64,000 bases of DNA from Strigamia acuminata (GCA_949358305.1 OX442315.1:2604001-2668000); one strand, 5' to 3'. Shown: positions 33,001 to 44,100, counted from the stretch's first letter. Numbers and translations are program-made. Notes: a model not told the origin generated them from the letters alone.

Positions 33001-33964
33001 CTAGAGCCTTTGTAGAAATAGGATGTTCATCAGGTTTATGAGAAATGCGCGTTGATTTCGCAATTCGACAATGATTACACGATAGTTCTTTGTTCACTTC
33101 TGCCGGTGTAACTCCGTAAACTTGTTCATTTCCGGCCAAAAGTTTCATAGCATTGGTGTGAAGATGACCCAATCTGCTGTGCCATATCCCTGTCGCATCC
33201 TTTTTAACCGATGGTGCTGCAACCTTCTTTGCGTTGGTTGGCTTTGAATTCGGTTTTGAATTTGAATTCGGTTGGGAGATCGGTGGGTTTGCCTTTAATG
33301 TCTTGGCAAAGGATGGGACTTGAGGTAACGAATTGGTGGGAGTAGGTACAGGAAGTGTCTTGGACTGGATTACTTTAATTGGTGCAGGTGGAGGAATTTC
33401 ATTCGGTAAAGGGGGGAATTTGAGCCGCAAATCCGTAAACAGTTCCGGGTCCTTCGACTTTTTCTTTGCCTTTGGATATTGAATGTAGTCCTCTTCTGCC
33501 GTGACTAATGTTCGGGCTGGAGCGGTCGTCTGTATAACTGACGCATTAATTGTTGATATGACTGTTGAGGGTGTACATAAGCCGTCGACGTAATACAGAC
33601 CGCCCTTTTCTTTGGCTCGAAGCATTGGATCATTAATGTCGGATTTGTAGACATAGACGTCTCCATTCCAAATATAGATATGATGTTTGGCTTTGTCCAT
33701 TTTTGATACGGAGATCAAATTCGCCTCAAATTTTGGCGCAAACAGCACATCTTGGAGATTCGCGACACATTCTACATTGTTGATCATTGTGACAATCTGG
33801 ACTTTGCCCTTTCCAAGAACTTCGGAATGTCCTTGACCTAATGCTATGTTAAAGGGCACAACTTTAACAAAGTCCTGAAACCAAGCCTGGACGTGGCACA
33901 CATGATCCGTTGCCCCACAATCCACTATCCATTCATGTGATTGCATGAAGTGAATTGTGGGCAT
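30053..33964 (-). CDS. pol: Element B copia pol: PR-IN-RT-RNaseH
   Basis: 1303 codons, full length for copia. In order: protease WIVDCGATDHVCH (residues about 12-24); a Pro-rich insert; GAG-pre-integrase/HHCC (IWHSRLGHLHTNAM, then CNHCRIAK, about 265-310); integrase core (LLHMDVWGA, RTDRGGEF, NGTAERINRT); a long Pro/Ser/Thr region (PPGSPPSF, about 620-710); reverse transcriptase (CKWLFKLK, LDVKCAYLYG, LIYVDDIVLF about 985-994); RNase H (GYTDASWATE, CSTMEAEFVAL, VENSKTKHIRVKFH). Protein order PR-IN-RT-RH separates it from the gypsy elements. All catalytic residues that I can place are present. The frame is -1 relative to gag. Confidence 0.96.
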   Translation of the reverse strand: MPTIHFMQSHEWIVDCGATDHVCHVQAWFQDFVKVVPFNIALGQGHSEVLGKGKVQIVTMINNVECVANLQDVLFAPKFEANLISVSKMDKAKHHIYIWNGDVYVYKSDINDPMLRAKEKGGLYYVDGLCTPSTVISTINASVIQTTAPARTLVTAEEDYIQYPKAKKKSKDPELFTDLRLKFPPLPNEIPPPAPIKVIQSKTLPVPTPTNSLPQVPSFAKTLKANPPISQPNSNSKPNSKPTNAKKVAAPSVKKDATGIWHSRLGHLHTNAMKLLAGNEQVYGVTPAEVNKELSCNHCRIAKSTRISHKPDEHPISTKALDLLHMDVWGASRTTSYGGARYVLTIIDDATRYAWIFPMAQKSQVFGLFKDYVTRIERVTGKRVKAIRTDRGGEFLSNEFDRYLKETGIQAQRTNPHSPAMNGTAERINRTMADYTRAILDETGLPNELWAEFAVTFSYIKNRCPHSRLKNEVPYILWRRRALSLRHLRKLGSKCWVHHTAPGRDKLDPRAWEGYLVGYATTTRGYRVWNPTENKVIESIHVKIDERQSYKHSNHYRGPQEPWTGPDLDQTHQASQMYEPLRISQPQVRFDDELEYTDWPKFPDSEDECDTDYDSDDSAPPGAQARTPPGSPIRIPTPVLSPIISPVISRAPSPLITPGNTPTHTPPGSPPSFVNARRGSRGNAPQTHPVAHHGPPPTGAATAYKWRYVGGDSVCRHWKREEHLRKVQEPGKLKTDVYYFPEAGLRLRSRGEVEEFCHMNNIPYDPELFYFGNMEYELEDLPLPLPRVHLCRRDPTSYAEAVRFPDATKWQEAINEELDTFAKRGVYEEVPKPENTTILGCKWLFKLKEDALGKPARYRARLVAQGFRQTLGVDYDEVFSPVVNFVLIRLFFCLLVVLKGWKDAHLDVKCAYLYGDLAHKVYMRIPAGATCSNPNHVWLLIKSLYGLHQSGRQWFEKLDQTLRDLGFRRLPGCNCVYIYGTSAVMLIYVDDIVLFYATDGILTQLIALISTKFDVVNLGPITKLLGVEFIRTPKGIFIIQRAYIQKILKKFEIVTDKLIKVPVTPGTTLVKGSKEDLPEFPYRSLIGSLLFLASRTRPDILFPVIMLSQFNNCYNHTHIKALMQVVRYVGNTLDYAIELSNCSNGQLWGYTDASWATEVSNSLSFGGYIAYIGNVPIGWSCRKQTSVACSTMEAEFVALVECVRELYWLDYVYSSVPMLNRSSPPLVFSDALSSIQFTSNDVENSKTKHIRVKFHWIREWYTAGAFQLRKVPGSMNVADIFTKWLGSSQLRLLISRIFNFNLS

Positions 33965-34878
33965 TGGTTGAGGCGCACTGGCGAAAAAGTTCGTTCCCGT
34001 CTTGCGCTGGAATTCCCCCTTGGCCTCGAATCATCACGGTTTGAGTTCTTGTTGCGTTTGCGGCTAGAACTTCTTGGCTTCCTTTGAAGTGAAGCTGTCG
34101 GTTGATTTTTGTCATCTCGGCGCGGCGGTAATGGACATTTATTTGCGTAATGGCCAAATTCCTGGCAATTAAAATACTGCACCGAAGATAACGGTCGAGA
34201 GGGACGAGAACGATTTCTCCCACGTTGCTGTTTTTCACCAGCATAGGCACGTGGAGATTTAGAATTGTCTATGTCGCGCGAATCCATAGCTTTGAGTCGC
34301 ATATGTTCCGCGAGCAATTGTTCAGACACTTTCTTTGGTGTAAATTCTCCTTTGGGCAAGTGATATGTCGTGAATGAAATTTGTGAATATTCACGAGGCA
34401 ATAAGTCCAAGTATTGGTAAGCGTGGTGATCAGACGAAGTTATCTCTCCGATATCCTTCATTTGGCGGACATGATAGTCAACGCGTCCTAAGAAGTCGGC
34501 CATATCTTCGCCCTGCTCTAGGCGCAAATTCAAAAATTCGCGGCGCATGGCTGCCTGCCGCGCAGGAGATGATGGCGCATAAATGTTGGCTAAAATGTCC
34601 CATGCTTCCTTCGGGGTTTTACAATCATCTAGCGCAGACTTCTTCGCCTCGCTTACAGAACAGTATATTAAGCCTAATGCTTTGGCTTTCCGACGCTTGT
34701 ACTTCTTTTTCTCTTTGTCCCCAGCTGTTTTAAGGAAATCTTCCTCCTCTTCTTCCGTCACGTGTTCCCACAATTCCTCGCTTCGGAGTACCATGCGCAT
34801 TGAGCGCTGCCAAAGTTCGTAGTTTCCTACGCTAAGGATGGGAAGACGTCCTGGATTTCCGTCTGCGGACTTCGACAT
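33925..34878 (-). CDS. gag: Element B copia gag
   Basis: 317 codons from the ATG at 34878. The N-terminal half is a copia-type gag/UBN2-like domain (NYELWQRSMRMVLRSEELWE, then EAWDILANIYAP). The C-terminal basic region has a CCHC zinc knuckle (FNCQEFGHYANKCP, about residue 236). Gag ends at TAG 33925, overlapping the pol frame. No canonical slippery heptamer is seen in the overlap; a T5 run (about 33983-33987) is the only candidate. Confidence 0.94.
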   Translation of the reverse strand: MSKSADGNPGRLPILSVGNYELWQRSMRMVLRSEELWEHVTEEEEEDFLKTAGDKEKKKYKRRKAKALGLIYCSVSEAKKSALDDCKTPKEAWDILANIYAPSSPARQAAMRREFLNLRLEQGEDMADFLGRVDYHVRQMKDIGEITSSDHHAYQYLDLLPREYSQISFTTYHLPKGEFTPKKVSEQLLAEHMRLKAMDSRDIDNSKSPRAYAGEKQQRGRNRSRPSRPLSSVQYFNCQEFGHYANKCPLPPRRDDKNQPTASLQRKPRSSSRKRNKNSNRDDSRPRGNSSARRERTFSPVRLNQCPQFTSCNHMNG

Positions 34879-35748
34879 GACGTGGAGTTACGAAACAATC
34901 CGTAGCAAAACACACTGGATGGAGAATGGTACAATTGGAGCACTTGACGGTCTCGGTGCACAATATCGCGTAGCACTACACAAATACGGCGCACTAATCG
35001 GAGCACTGTCAAAGCGGATATCAATCGAATTGGGCGACCACTTCTGAAGTGGTCAGATAACCCTAGCCAGCCAACACACAGGGGTCCGTTCGCCTGCCTG
35101 GAGGCGCGGGAGTACCTGTTGGCCACGGTAAGCACTGGCTAGGAATGAGTTAATGCGGTAGTTCCGACTGGAACAGAAGAGCAAAAACTATTCTAAAGGA
35201 CCCACAAAAACTTAATACGACCTTAAATACTAACAAGCTAATTACGACTACTGAAAAGCAATTTTTAATTAGTATGATGAGACGTTGCGCCAATCTAGAG
35301 ATGAAAATGGCGTAGTTGCGCATTTAAATGCGAAAATCGTCGAAAATTGTCTTTTCTTCGAGAAAAATCGTCGATACAACGACCGTACACGGTGTACTAA
35401 GTCGGGAATTAGTCCAAATCGTCGTTCACGCTGTGTAAAGCGGGTTTCCAACGTTGAATCTTGTTGGAAAATGGCGAAAACCTGAAAATAAATTGAAATC
35501 CGTCTCGAAAATTGCGAAACCCGCAGAAATTCGGACGAAATTAAATGAAAAATCGTATAGCTGGTCGTGCAGACTACGTGAGAACGTCGGCGTGTCGTCT
35601 CGAACGTTCTGGAGACGGAAATCGTCGCGGAAATCGGCGAAAACTGAAAATAAAATATTTCGGCGCAAATCGCGAATTTCGCGAAAGTTACGTCGAAAAT
35701 TAAACACAAATTGGCCGGGTTAATTGGTAACCACCCTCTGCTACCAAT
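34879..35748 (-). other. Element B leader between 5' LTR and gag
   Basis: About 870 nt of untranslated leader with the primer site at its start. Frames over it are short and conflicting. Confidence 0.6.
35731..35746 (-). promoter_or_regulatory. Element B primer site, initiator tRNA-Met
   Basis: On the minus strand TGGTAGCAGAGGGTGG follows the LTR after 2 nt. It matches the complement of the animal initiator tRNA-Met 3' end, with one difference in about 18 positions. Confidence 0.85.
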
Positions 35749-35997
35749 TGTAGCAGAGGAGAGCGGCGCAAACGATTTATTAATCGCGTGGAAGCTGAAT
35801 TTGGTGTCGTGTCGCCGACACGAACGATAATGCGACGTGACCAAAACGCAAATTGCCGTGCGCGCAGCAGAAAGTTGCCTATGTGCGCATTAAACGAACT
35901 AGAAAGCACTGAAGGTGCTCTAAATAATAATGAGGCATTTAAAAACATAAACATTTAATAAAAACAAAGATATTCTTACATATAGAGTCCTTTTCTA
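35749..35997 (-). repeat. Element B 5' LTR, part 1
   Basis: Equivalent to 29352-29600 of the 3' LTR; interrupted at 35997 by element C (duplication TCTA). Confidence 0.95.
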
Positions 35998-37586
35998 TGT
36001 GACGATTATCTTCTGGAGATAGCAATTGCTAAACTAAAGTGTGAACTATCCGTGTGAAAATGTAAAATATGCAAACCTGATGTTTTCTCAAAACATATAA
36101 CATTTATTCCGGTTTGAACCTTATATAAATACTATGCCTACAAGTGGCTAAAATGACGATAAGTTAAACTATACAGTTATTTGGCAAAAGCCCTGAAATA
36201 ATATCATTTGAAGGCTTCAGTCATGCAATAAGAATTTGTAACGGTCTTATTGCTGTGACGTAAAAGATGTCATCTATGAATGGCTTTGGCTTCTAAATGG
36301 TCCGGGGTTTGGTTCTAAAAGGCGTGTAAATGGTTAGGCTGGGTGGGTTATATCCGAGAGGTGCGGTTGACTTTTCTGTATCGTCACACACATCGCGTCG
36401 CAGATAATTATTGTAATCAATAATTATTGCGAGATGTAACAATGTGAGAATAAATATTCATATTAATTCCATGGAATTGATCATGATATTTTATAGTCAC
36501 AAACTTAACTAAAACTATGAAAATAAGTAAAATATATTAAAATAGCGCCGAGCTATTTTTGCCCCGAGTGCAATCAACATCTAAGTTAGACTTAAATGTT
36601 CCGTCAAACCAATAACGAATTGAATCGAAATATCTCGCAGGAAAGGTTATCCATCGCCGGGAAATTACTCCACTCGGTCCTGGCTGGCGGGAGAGTAACC
36701 GGGAAATTACTCCGCGTCGATCACTCTGATAATGCGTCTGTGAAATATAAATACTCCACTCTAGATTCTACATTACCAATGCGTCTGTGAATTTTACTCC
36801 ACTCTAGATTCTGCACTCTACAACGGAATGTTGGCATGAAGCTGGAGGGAGTGCGTCTGTGGGTTGTACCCCACTCTAGATACTACACTTAAATGTGTCT
36901 GTGAATCTCTCCACTCTAGTTACTACATTTCTACAACGGAATGTTGGCATGAAGAGGCGGGAAGTGTGTCTGTGAGTCTTCTACCCACTCTAGATACTTA
37001 CACTAAATACAAAGTATTTCTACAACGGATTGTCGGAACGCAGAGAAGTATAATATGTGCTCAAGTAATATCAGTATCAAACAAAAACAGAACAAGAGCG
37101 AGCTATATCCGTTTTGCAGGGGGATATATACTCGGTGAGGAGAATAGCTGTTCAGTGATCCAATGGGATCACTGGGCAGTCAAATCCATCCAATCCCAGA
37201 TCATAGGAAGTGGATACTCAGGACATAGTCTTCTACTAGGTCCACTACAGGAACTGGATACGCAGGACACATTTTGGATTAAGTCCCTTTGACTATAATC
37301 CAAAAGGAGTCCAACTCACAGTGGGTGATGGGGGGTGACTTCACCAGGTGTAGAGTTTGCACATAATTCAATAGAATTATGTGACAAATAAATCAACTAG
37401 TATTTAAACATCCAAAAGTATTTAAAAGTGTATAAAGTTGCAGTGGAATAAAATATAAATAGTAATTTATATTTTATTCACTCAAAAATTGTCGAAATTT
37501 GAAATTGCCGCTAAAACGTATCAGCGCCATCTATTGACAAAATAAACGTCCTAACTAACAACGTGCATGACAGTGTAACCGTCACA
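35998..37586 (-). repeat. Element C 3' LTR (1589 bp)
   Basis: TGTGACGATTATC...AACCGTCACA. It contains five imperfect copies (36731-37005) of a unit with GCGTCTGTG and CCACTCTAGAT, and near the right end GCGCCATCTATTGA. A 142-codon frame over the repeats is not supported as a gene. Confidence 0.96.
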
Positions 37587-37597
37587 AGTCCCCCTTA
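37587..37597 (-). promoter_or_regulatory. Element C polypurine tract
   Basis: On the minus strand AAGGGGGACT abuts the 3' LTR. Confidence 0.85.
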
Positions 37598-38248
37598 AAT
37601 ATATGTTAATACCTGTATTAACATACTATTTATTCCGAATATCTTGAGGATCAAGACCACACTGTCATCTAGGGGACTCGAGCTGTAATCCTTGGTAAGC
37701 AAAAACCTTTATTTTATATCTTAATAGTATAAATAAAGAGTATTTCTTAATCAAATGCTTCAAAAAATATTTATTAAGGTTATAAAACTTTCAATTATTA
37801 ATAATAACTCCAATCTCTCTTTACAGGTGGACTTACAACTGTATCAAGAAAAACGATAACTTAAACTAACATCAAAACTCTTGTATCAAACAAATGATTA
37901 ATAAAATTTAACAATTATTTTCACAAAACTTAACTTCTCACTGGAAATGTAATGATTTGCAAAATAACACTTTACACGTTAAAATTCAAGTATTAAAATT
38001 AGTATTTTTATAAACAAACTCACATTGACTCGTAATCAAATTTTAGCAAAATTGTTAATTTAAATATTAAAGATCTTTGAAATATCCACACAAAAAAAAC
38101 GGCATAAAATACACCTGAACCTGACTAAATCTTTGTTTCATCCCGGGTCAAGTAATGGAGATGGAGAAAATGGACTCGTTACTTCTGGTCTTGCCTTAAA
38201 GGGGAGAATGTCGGGAAAGTAACGGATCCCGACATCGTTGACGCTTTT
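37598..38248. other. Element C non-coding segment after ORF3
   Basis: About 650 AT-rich nucleotides between ORF3 and the polypurine tract. No ORF is supported. Confidence 0.55.
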
Positions 38249-39904
38249 CTAGTCCAACTCTTCATCCTCAATAAATCCGTCCATGGATGTAACAACTTCC
38301 GAGACGGCTGCGGGTGGAGAATTAAGTCGAATAGCTACCAATTCCGGTACTACATCTGGCTCAACGTCATGGATCAGTGGATCCAGGAGCATTCTGTGTT
38401 GTTCCTCGGTGAATACTTCCAGGGGATCCGGCCCTCCTAACGGAATAGTGTTAGCGCTGGTTGGCTCAGAAAAAACCAAGTGATGGTCGGGTAAGCCAGA
38501 GTGCCATCCCTCACGAATCAACGGGTGTGCTGCTGCTGAGACCTGTTGCAAAATCTTACACCAAATAAAAGAGCGAGTTTGAAAAGACTCCGGCCGGGAT
38601 GGATGAAAAATCCATTGGATCACGGCCAGTGGCACGCTTAAATCTGGAATTCGGTCGTTCGAAATCGACACGCTAATACGCTTAGCTGCTTCCAACAAAA
38701 TTGGGAAATAATGTTCCACTTCCGCCTTAGTTTGCTCCGTGAGCGACATGTTTGGTCTTGGCATGTATGGGTGAACCAGTAAAATGACCGGTTCAGCAGC
38801 GTCGCTTACTTCGGGGAGCGGAATAGTCGCTACAATCATGTTGTTAGTCGATGTTCCCTCTGGAGAAGCGGCGGTTTGCAGACCAGAATCGGAGGCAACC
38901 GGCGGAGAATCAGACGTAACAACTGACATTGGTTCGTTTTCCGCCGAGACGACTGAAGTTCCATCAATCGCAGGGGTGGGGGTTTCCGGCTCGCGTTGTG
39001 GCTCCGTAAATCCTCCTCGTGGAGTCGAGGTGCTGGACATTTGTGCCGGGTCTACATAAATAGCCTGCTCCGGGCCCTGGTGGATGAGGCCACATTCGCG
39101 ACACATCGCCCAATTGCGTGCTGTCGGCGTACTTAGCCCCTTGACGATAAATGGAAGAATTTCTTCATTCCACATGCTGGATATGGCAACGCGTTTACCA
39201 CCGTGACAGTTCACACAGACCACGGCGTGAATGCCGGATAACAAGGACGACAACCATCCGCATCCTGCGCACAATGGGCAGAACATCAGTTTCGACTTCG
39301 GCATGATGTTGGTTCCCAAGGCGGCAGCTTCCATGTCGCGAAATACATGTTCTCGCCGTTGCTTCCGATAAATCGGTAAGTTGAGCTCCGATAATGAGCG
39401 AGCTTGCGATGTTGGGCGGGTCAACGCCTCGGATGAAGATGCCAACGTGGACTTGGTGGGTCCTTTGGACTTGCCGGTTTTTCCTCGACTAGCGGTATCG
39501 CGAGGATTTCGTGGTCGAGCAAATGGTCTGCTGGTAGTCTGGGGCGGAGCTTCCTCATAAGATTCTTCTTCTTGTGAGAAGTCGTCTTGGCGCCGTCTCC
39601 TTGAAGCAGAACGGGAGTATTGTGACGAGTCGTCAGAAAAATCCCAATTCGGAGTCTCGTGGGGCGCATCATAGGTTACGACACGCTGACTCGCTTGACG
39701 GCCTCTGGAAGGACGTGAGTCGGTCGGGCTAACACCCATGGCGGTCCTAATTCGGGGCGGTACGAGATCCGGGTTATCACGGGCCCAGTTGGCGACGAGC
39801 TCGGGGTCAGAGGAGGGATTAACAAAGCGATAATCCGGTTCTTCAGACTCTTCTGGATCCCAATGCACGTACTGTCGCTTGCTAGCACGACCTCGGCGAC
39901 TCAT
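38249..39904 (-). CDS. Element C third ORF (env position), zinc-ribbon-like protein
   Basis: 551 codons from the ATG at 39904 (MSRRGRASKRQYVHW). The N terminus is basic and Ser/Arg-rich, followed by a cysteine cluster at residues about 208-275: CPLCAGCGW, CVNCHGGKR, then CRECG. The first two match the order and spacing of the ORF3 motif in element A. A Pro/Ser/Thr-rich low-complexity region (about 290-370) leads to a folded C terminus (EHYFPILLEAAKRI, then AVIQWIFHPSRPESF). No signal peptide or transmembrane helix. A pyrimidine tract ending GAAG precedes the ATG by a few bases, a possible subgenomic splice acceptor. It is not an Env protein; nucleic-acid or protein binding is inferred only from the zinc-type motif. 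Confidence 0.85.
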   Translation of the reverse strand: MSRRGRASKRQYVHWDPEESEEPDYRFVNPSSDPELVANWARDNPDLVPPRIRTAMGVSPTDSRPSRGRQASQRVVTYDAPHETPNWDFSDDSSQYSRSASRRRRQDDFSQEEESYEEAPPQTTSRPFARPRNPRDTASRGKTGKSKGPTKSTLASSSEALTRPTSQARSLSELNLPIYRKQRREHVFRDMEAAALGTNIMPKSKLMFCPLCAGCGWLSSLLSGIHAVVCVNCHGGKRVAISSMWNEEILPFIVKGLSTPTARNWAMCRECGLIHQGPEQAIYVDPAQMSSTSTPRGGFTEPQREPETPTPAIDGTSVVSAENEPMSVVTSDSPPVASDSGLQTAASPEGTSTNNMIVATIPLPEVSDAAEPVILLVHPYMPRPNMSLTEQTKAEVEHYFPILLEAAKRISVSISNDRIPDLSVPLAVIQWIFHPSRPESFQTRSFIWCKILQQVSAAAHPLIREGWHSGLPDHHLVFSEPTSANTIPLGGPDPLEVFTEEQHRMLLDPLIHDVEPDVVPELVAIRLNSPPAAVSEVVTSMDGFIEDEELD

Positions 39905-41199
39905 TGCATCTTCAAAAAATATAAATTTTATTTGAGAACACGAATCAAACTGTCGGTAATTAATTTAATTTCAAATTAAATTAATTGTCGACCAACAACT
40001 GGATTAATTTCGCAATTAAATTCTTAAGTTCCTTTTGTTAGCGGGTTTCCTTCATTTGTCGAATAATTATTAACATTAATAATTATTCTTGACTTGGTAG
40101 ATAATTTCATCTTATCCTTTAAAACAATATCGTTGAAAAACTATTCAAATTAGTGTTTATTAAATAAAATAAACCTAATTTTTACATCTAAACGACATAA
40201 TAACTAAACAACCTGTCAAAATATTAAAAAATATTTTTGCAGTATTTTTAGTATCTGACAATATACATGATTTTTAACTGTACGAATAACTCTATAATTC
40301 GTCCGAGTAAAAATCTATCACCGACATCTGGTGGCGTTCGTTAGTATCATACACGTGACTTGTTAACACATGTATGCTCACCAATTTCAAAGGAATTTAA
40401 GCGATATTTTTTATCTTTTATAAAATAAACACTTACTAACTAGGTGCAGTCCTAACAGGGTATATTTGGCTAGTTTAACGTCTAGCTTCGCGTATTTGCG
40501 AGGGCTGCTCGGTTCCGGCGACGTTGGCCGATAAAGACGTTGTGCGGCACGTGCAAATTCTAAGTCTGCCGTAATGGACGCTTAACCAAAATAAATGTCG
40601 TCAATTAATGTCAAAATATTATTAATTTTGACAAAATATTGCTTAAATATTTACCGGAAAATCACGTAGTGAATTCGCGGGAAGGTTCCTTGTGATTTTG
40701 CCACGAAATGGTTTCGATAATCAGCGTCGTGTCGATAATTTCTGAATTTGAACTGATATTCGTCAAATGAAAAAATCAGTAAAATAAACGATAAGTGTTC
40801 AAAATCATCTAGATTTTAACTCACTAAAATTCAGCGAAAATCCGTTAAAGCGTCGAAAAGTCGAGAATAATCCTTGATTTCAGTCCAGTACAAAACTTGG
40901 CGAACAAGTGAGTGATAATCTCAAACCAGGGGTTAAGGGGAGTTTCGAGGAGTAATTTGATTGGTTTGTAATTACTCATCTCGAAGTTTCTATTAACCCA
41001 AAGGGGGAAAACATAGTTTCAAGTAAATGTTTACACGTAGATTAATTTAAATACAATCGGCCGTGTAAAAATAACTCAAACATTTGTTAAATTTTATCTA
41101 CATTGGTGAAATGTTTTTATTAATAAAATTTAACAATCCTTCGTGAATATGATTGGAAATATTTATTTAAAAAATAAAATATTTTCAATATATTGTGTC
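39905..41199. other. Element C pol-ORF3 intergenic segment
   Basis: About 1.3 kb without a supported ORF. It contains ACATCTGGTGGCG (about 40325), a CTCF-like core also seen in related LTRs. The length suggests a spliced or internally initiated ORF3 mRNA. Confidence 0.5.
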
Positions 41200-44100
41200 C
41201 TAACCCAACTTGACTTGTGTTAAACAATTTATGAGTTGTACAAAATCGGTCACGTATTTTGTGTTCGGCTTGGGTCTACGTTTAGACTGTCGAACGGGAG
41301 ATGGAAATCTTTTCCTCTTTTTAGACGGATTTTGAGGAGTTTCGTCCTCTTTAGAAGAAATCTGAGAAGTTTCCTCCTCTTTCTCTTCAACTAAATCCCC
41401 TGTTTCTATGGACACAGGTTCATTTATTAATTCTGAAGAATTAATAACCTGACCTGCCATCCAATCTGGAGTCGGGTGTGACTCGTTGGTACCGACTTTC
41501 TGATCTAATGTCCATTCCTCAATCGGGTAACTTGGGATATAAGGCATTAAATCCTGTATGTTGATCGCTTTTGCTTTTGAATTGTCGGAGAGCTTCCGTA
41601 GCGTGTAGGAACCTCCGCCGAGAATAGCCGTAATTTCCCAAGGTCCATCACGTTTCTCAGCGAATCCTGCCGAAATCCCTTTATCTTTATTTGATAAAAT
41701 ATGTGTGGCTTTCCACACGAGATCTCCTTTGGCAAATTGACAAATATAATATTTGTCTTTATGTAGTCGATCATGCTTTTCGTAATTCGATTGAATTTTC
41801 CGATGCATTTCGCTGTGTGCACGTCTAATTACGTCTAAAATACTATAGACATAAGCTTCGGGGTTCTCTTTGTCGAATTTGATGGCGTGTTTAGTAATAC
41901 GCGGGTCAAATGGCAAAGGAACGATTCTTCCTGTATTAAGAATCATCGGAGAACAATTTGTTGCCTCGGACTTAGCGGTGCGCATCGCAAAGGCAAAAGA
42001 ATTTAAATATTTTGGCCAGTGAGAGTGAATGTCTGAGTATAAAGCTAACATCATTTTTAAAGTCCTGTTAGCCCGCTCTGTAATATTAGCGGCAGCGTGA
42101 TATGGGCTAATGTGAGCAATATCTACGTGATTTTTTCGACAAAAATCATTAAATATTGTTGACACGAATTGTTTGCCGTTGTCGGAGATTATCTTTTTTG
42201 GATATCCCCAACGGTGGAAAACTTCGCTCATCTTATTAACAATGCATTCACTTGATGCAGTTGCTAGTGGGAAGACTTCAATCCATTTTGTACAATTATC
42301 AATGATTACTAAAATCCATTTTAATTGTGAACGACCAGCTGGCTTTGGTCCCATCAGGTCAATGCTTATTGTCTCCCATGGGTTGGTCATGTTGTGGGGT
42401 GTATAGCTTGCCCGATGCTTTTGGTGTTGACTAGGTTTGTATTGTTGGCAATGAGTGCAACTGCGAACGTAGTTTCGAGTGTCTTTGCTCATTCTAGGCC
42501 AGAAATACATCTTCTTTGCTCTATCTAGGGTTTTACTCATGCCAGCGTGTCCTGTAAGTGGGTGGCCATGGCATGCGAATAATGCACGTCTCACAAGAGA
42601 GCGTGGAATTACCGCCTTAAACCCGTTGCCGGAGTCGTTTAACTCCTCCTCATCGGTCGGAGCAAAATAAATTAGCATAACACCTTTATTTTCTTCCGGT
42701 TCGTCGAGAGTGTAGCCACGAATCGCATTTAACCAATGTTTATCCGTGATACGATTTTTTAATTTTTCGTCTCCTTTTAGGTAAACAAGGATTTTACTAC
42801 ATGCTGGATCTTTAAGCTGCGCTTCGATAATTTCGTCTCGCGTCGGCGGAACTACTTTTAGGATATCTGTTAGCGCAGTGTGTACATTTTCGTGATTACA
42901 ATTGTGGACATCTATATGTCTGCAATTTTCTCTCGTACATCCTTCTTCCTCCCCCTTTTCTCCAGAATCATGAAATCTAACTGGATTATATGATTCTGAG
43001 AAAAAATCCAAACTAAGGCCAACATTTGTGAGAAAATGTTTGCGCTCAGTCTCCGTCACTTGTAAAGATGCACACCTGTTTCCATTCCAAGTTGGATAGA
43101 AATGGGTGATCTCCTCTGGTTCGATATAATCATAATCCGGAGTGTCTAGTGCAGACAGTGGAGCGCGTGATAATGCGTCCGCTACTTGGTTCATTGCACC
43201 GCGTCTAAAAATAATTTTAAACGCGCCACATTGTATTTTGACGGCCCAACGACCAAACCTTCCCGATGGTTCCGGCGTACTCATCAACCAGCTAAGGGCC
43301 TTAGCATCGGACTCGAGAGTGAAAGTCGTGTATTCAATATAAGGGCGAAATCTTTCGATTGCCCATACAACGGCCAAACACTCCAATTCCGGCGTAGAAT
43401 ACCTTACTTCGGCCCCGTGTAACACTCGACTGGCGTACGCGACTGCTTTTGGGACCATAATTAATTTCTGTTTCTTTTCACAGAATAATTCTACGTCTTG
43501 ACAGAGTACTGCACCTAAACCTGAATGAGAAGCATCTGTCAAAATGACAAAAGGCTTATTCATATCTGGCATGTGGAGAAGGGCTTGGTCCTTGTCACAC
43601 AAAATATCTTTGATAGTTTCGAATGCAGTTGTTTGTGGATCATCCCACACAAACTTTGCTTGATCATGCATAATATTGGTCAATGGACGAGCAATATTTG
43701 CGATGTTAGGAATGAATTTTCGGAAAAAATTCGCAAGTCCTACAAATCTTTGAACGTCTTTAGAACAAGTCGGTTTGGGAAAATTCCTTACAGCCGAGAC
43801 TTTGTCCGGGTCTGGAAGAAGAGATCCCTCGGAAATTAAATGGCCTAAAAATCGTAATGATGTTCGACCAAATTTTGACTTGTCTTTATTGATAGTTAGA
43901 TTTGCGGCATCTAACTTCTCAAGTACGTCTTTAATATGTAATAAATGATTTTCCCATGTGTCGGAAAAAATAATTATATCGTCTAAGTAGACCAGAGCGT
44001 GTTTATATAAAGAGTCACCCAATACGGTAGTCATGAGGTGTTGAAAAGAGCTAGGTGCATTACAAAGACCAAATGGCAGTCTCTTGAATTGAAATTTGCC

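Noticed and set aside
33925-33990. Canonical -1 frameshift site in copia B
   Set aside because: The gag/pol frames differ by -1, but no X XXY YYZ heptamer is in the gag phase; only a T5 run is present.
36864-37292. 142-residue ORF in both LTRs of element C
   Set aside because: It runs over the LTR tandem repeats without recognisable motifs; conservation reflects LTR identity.
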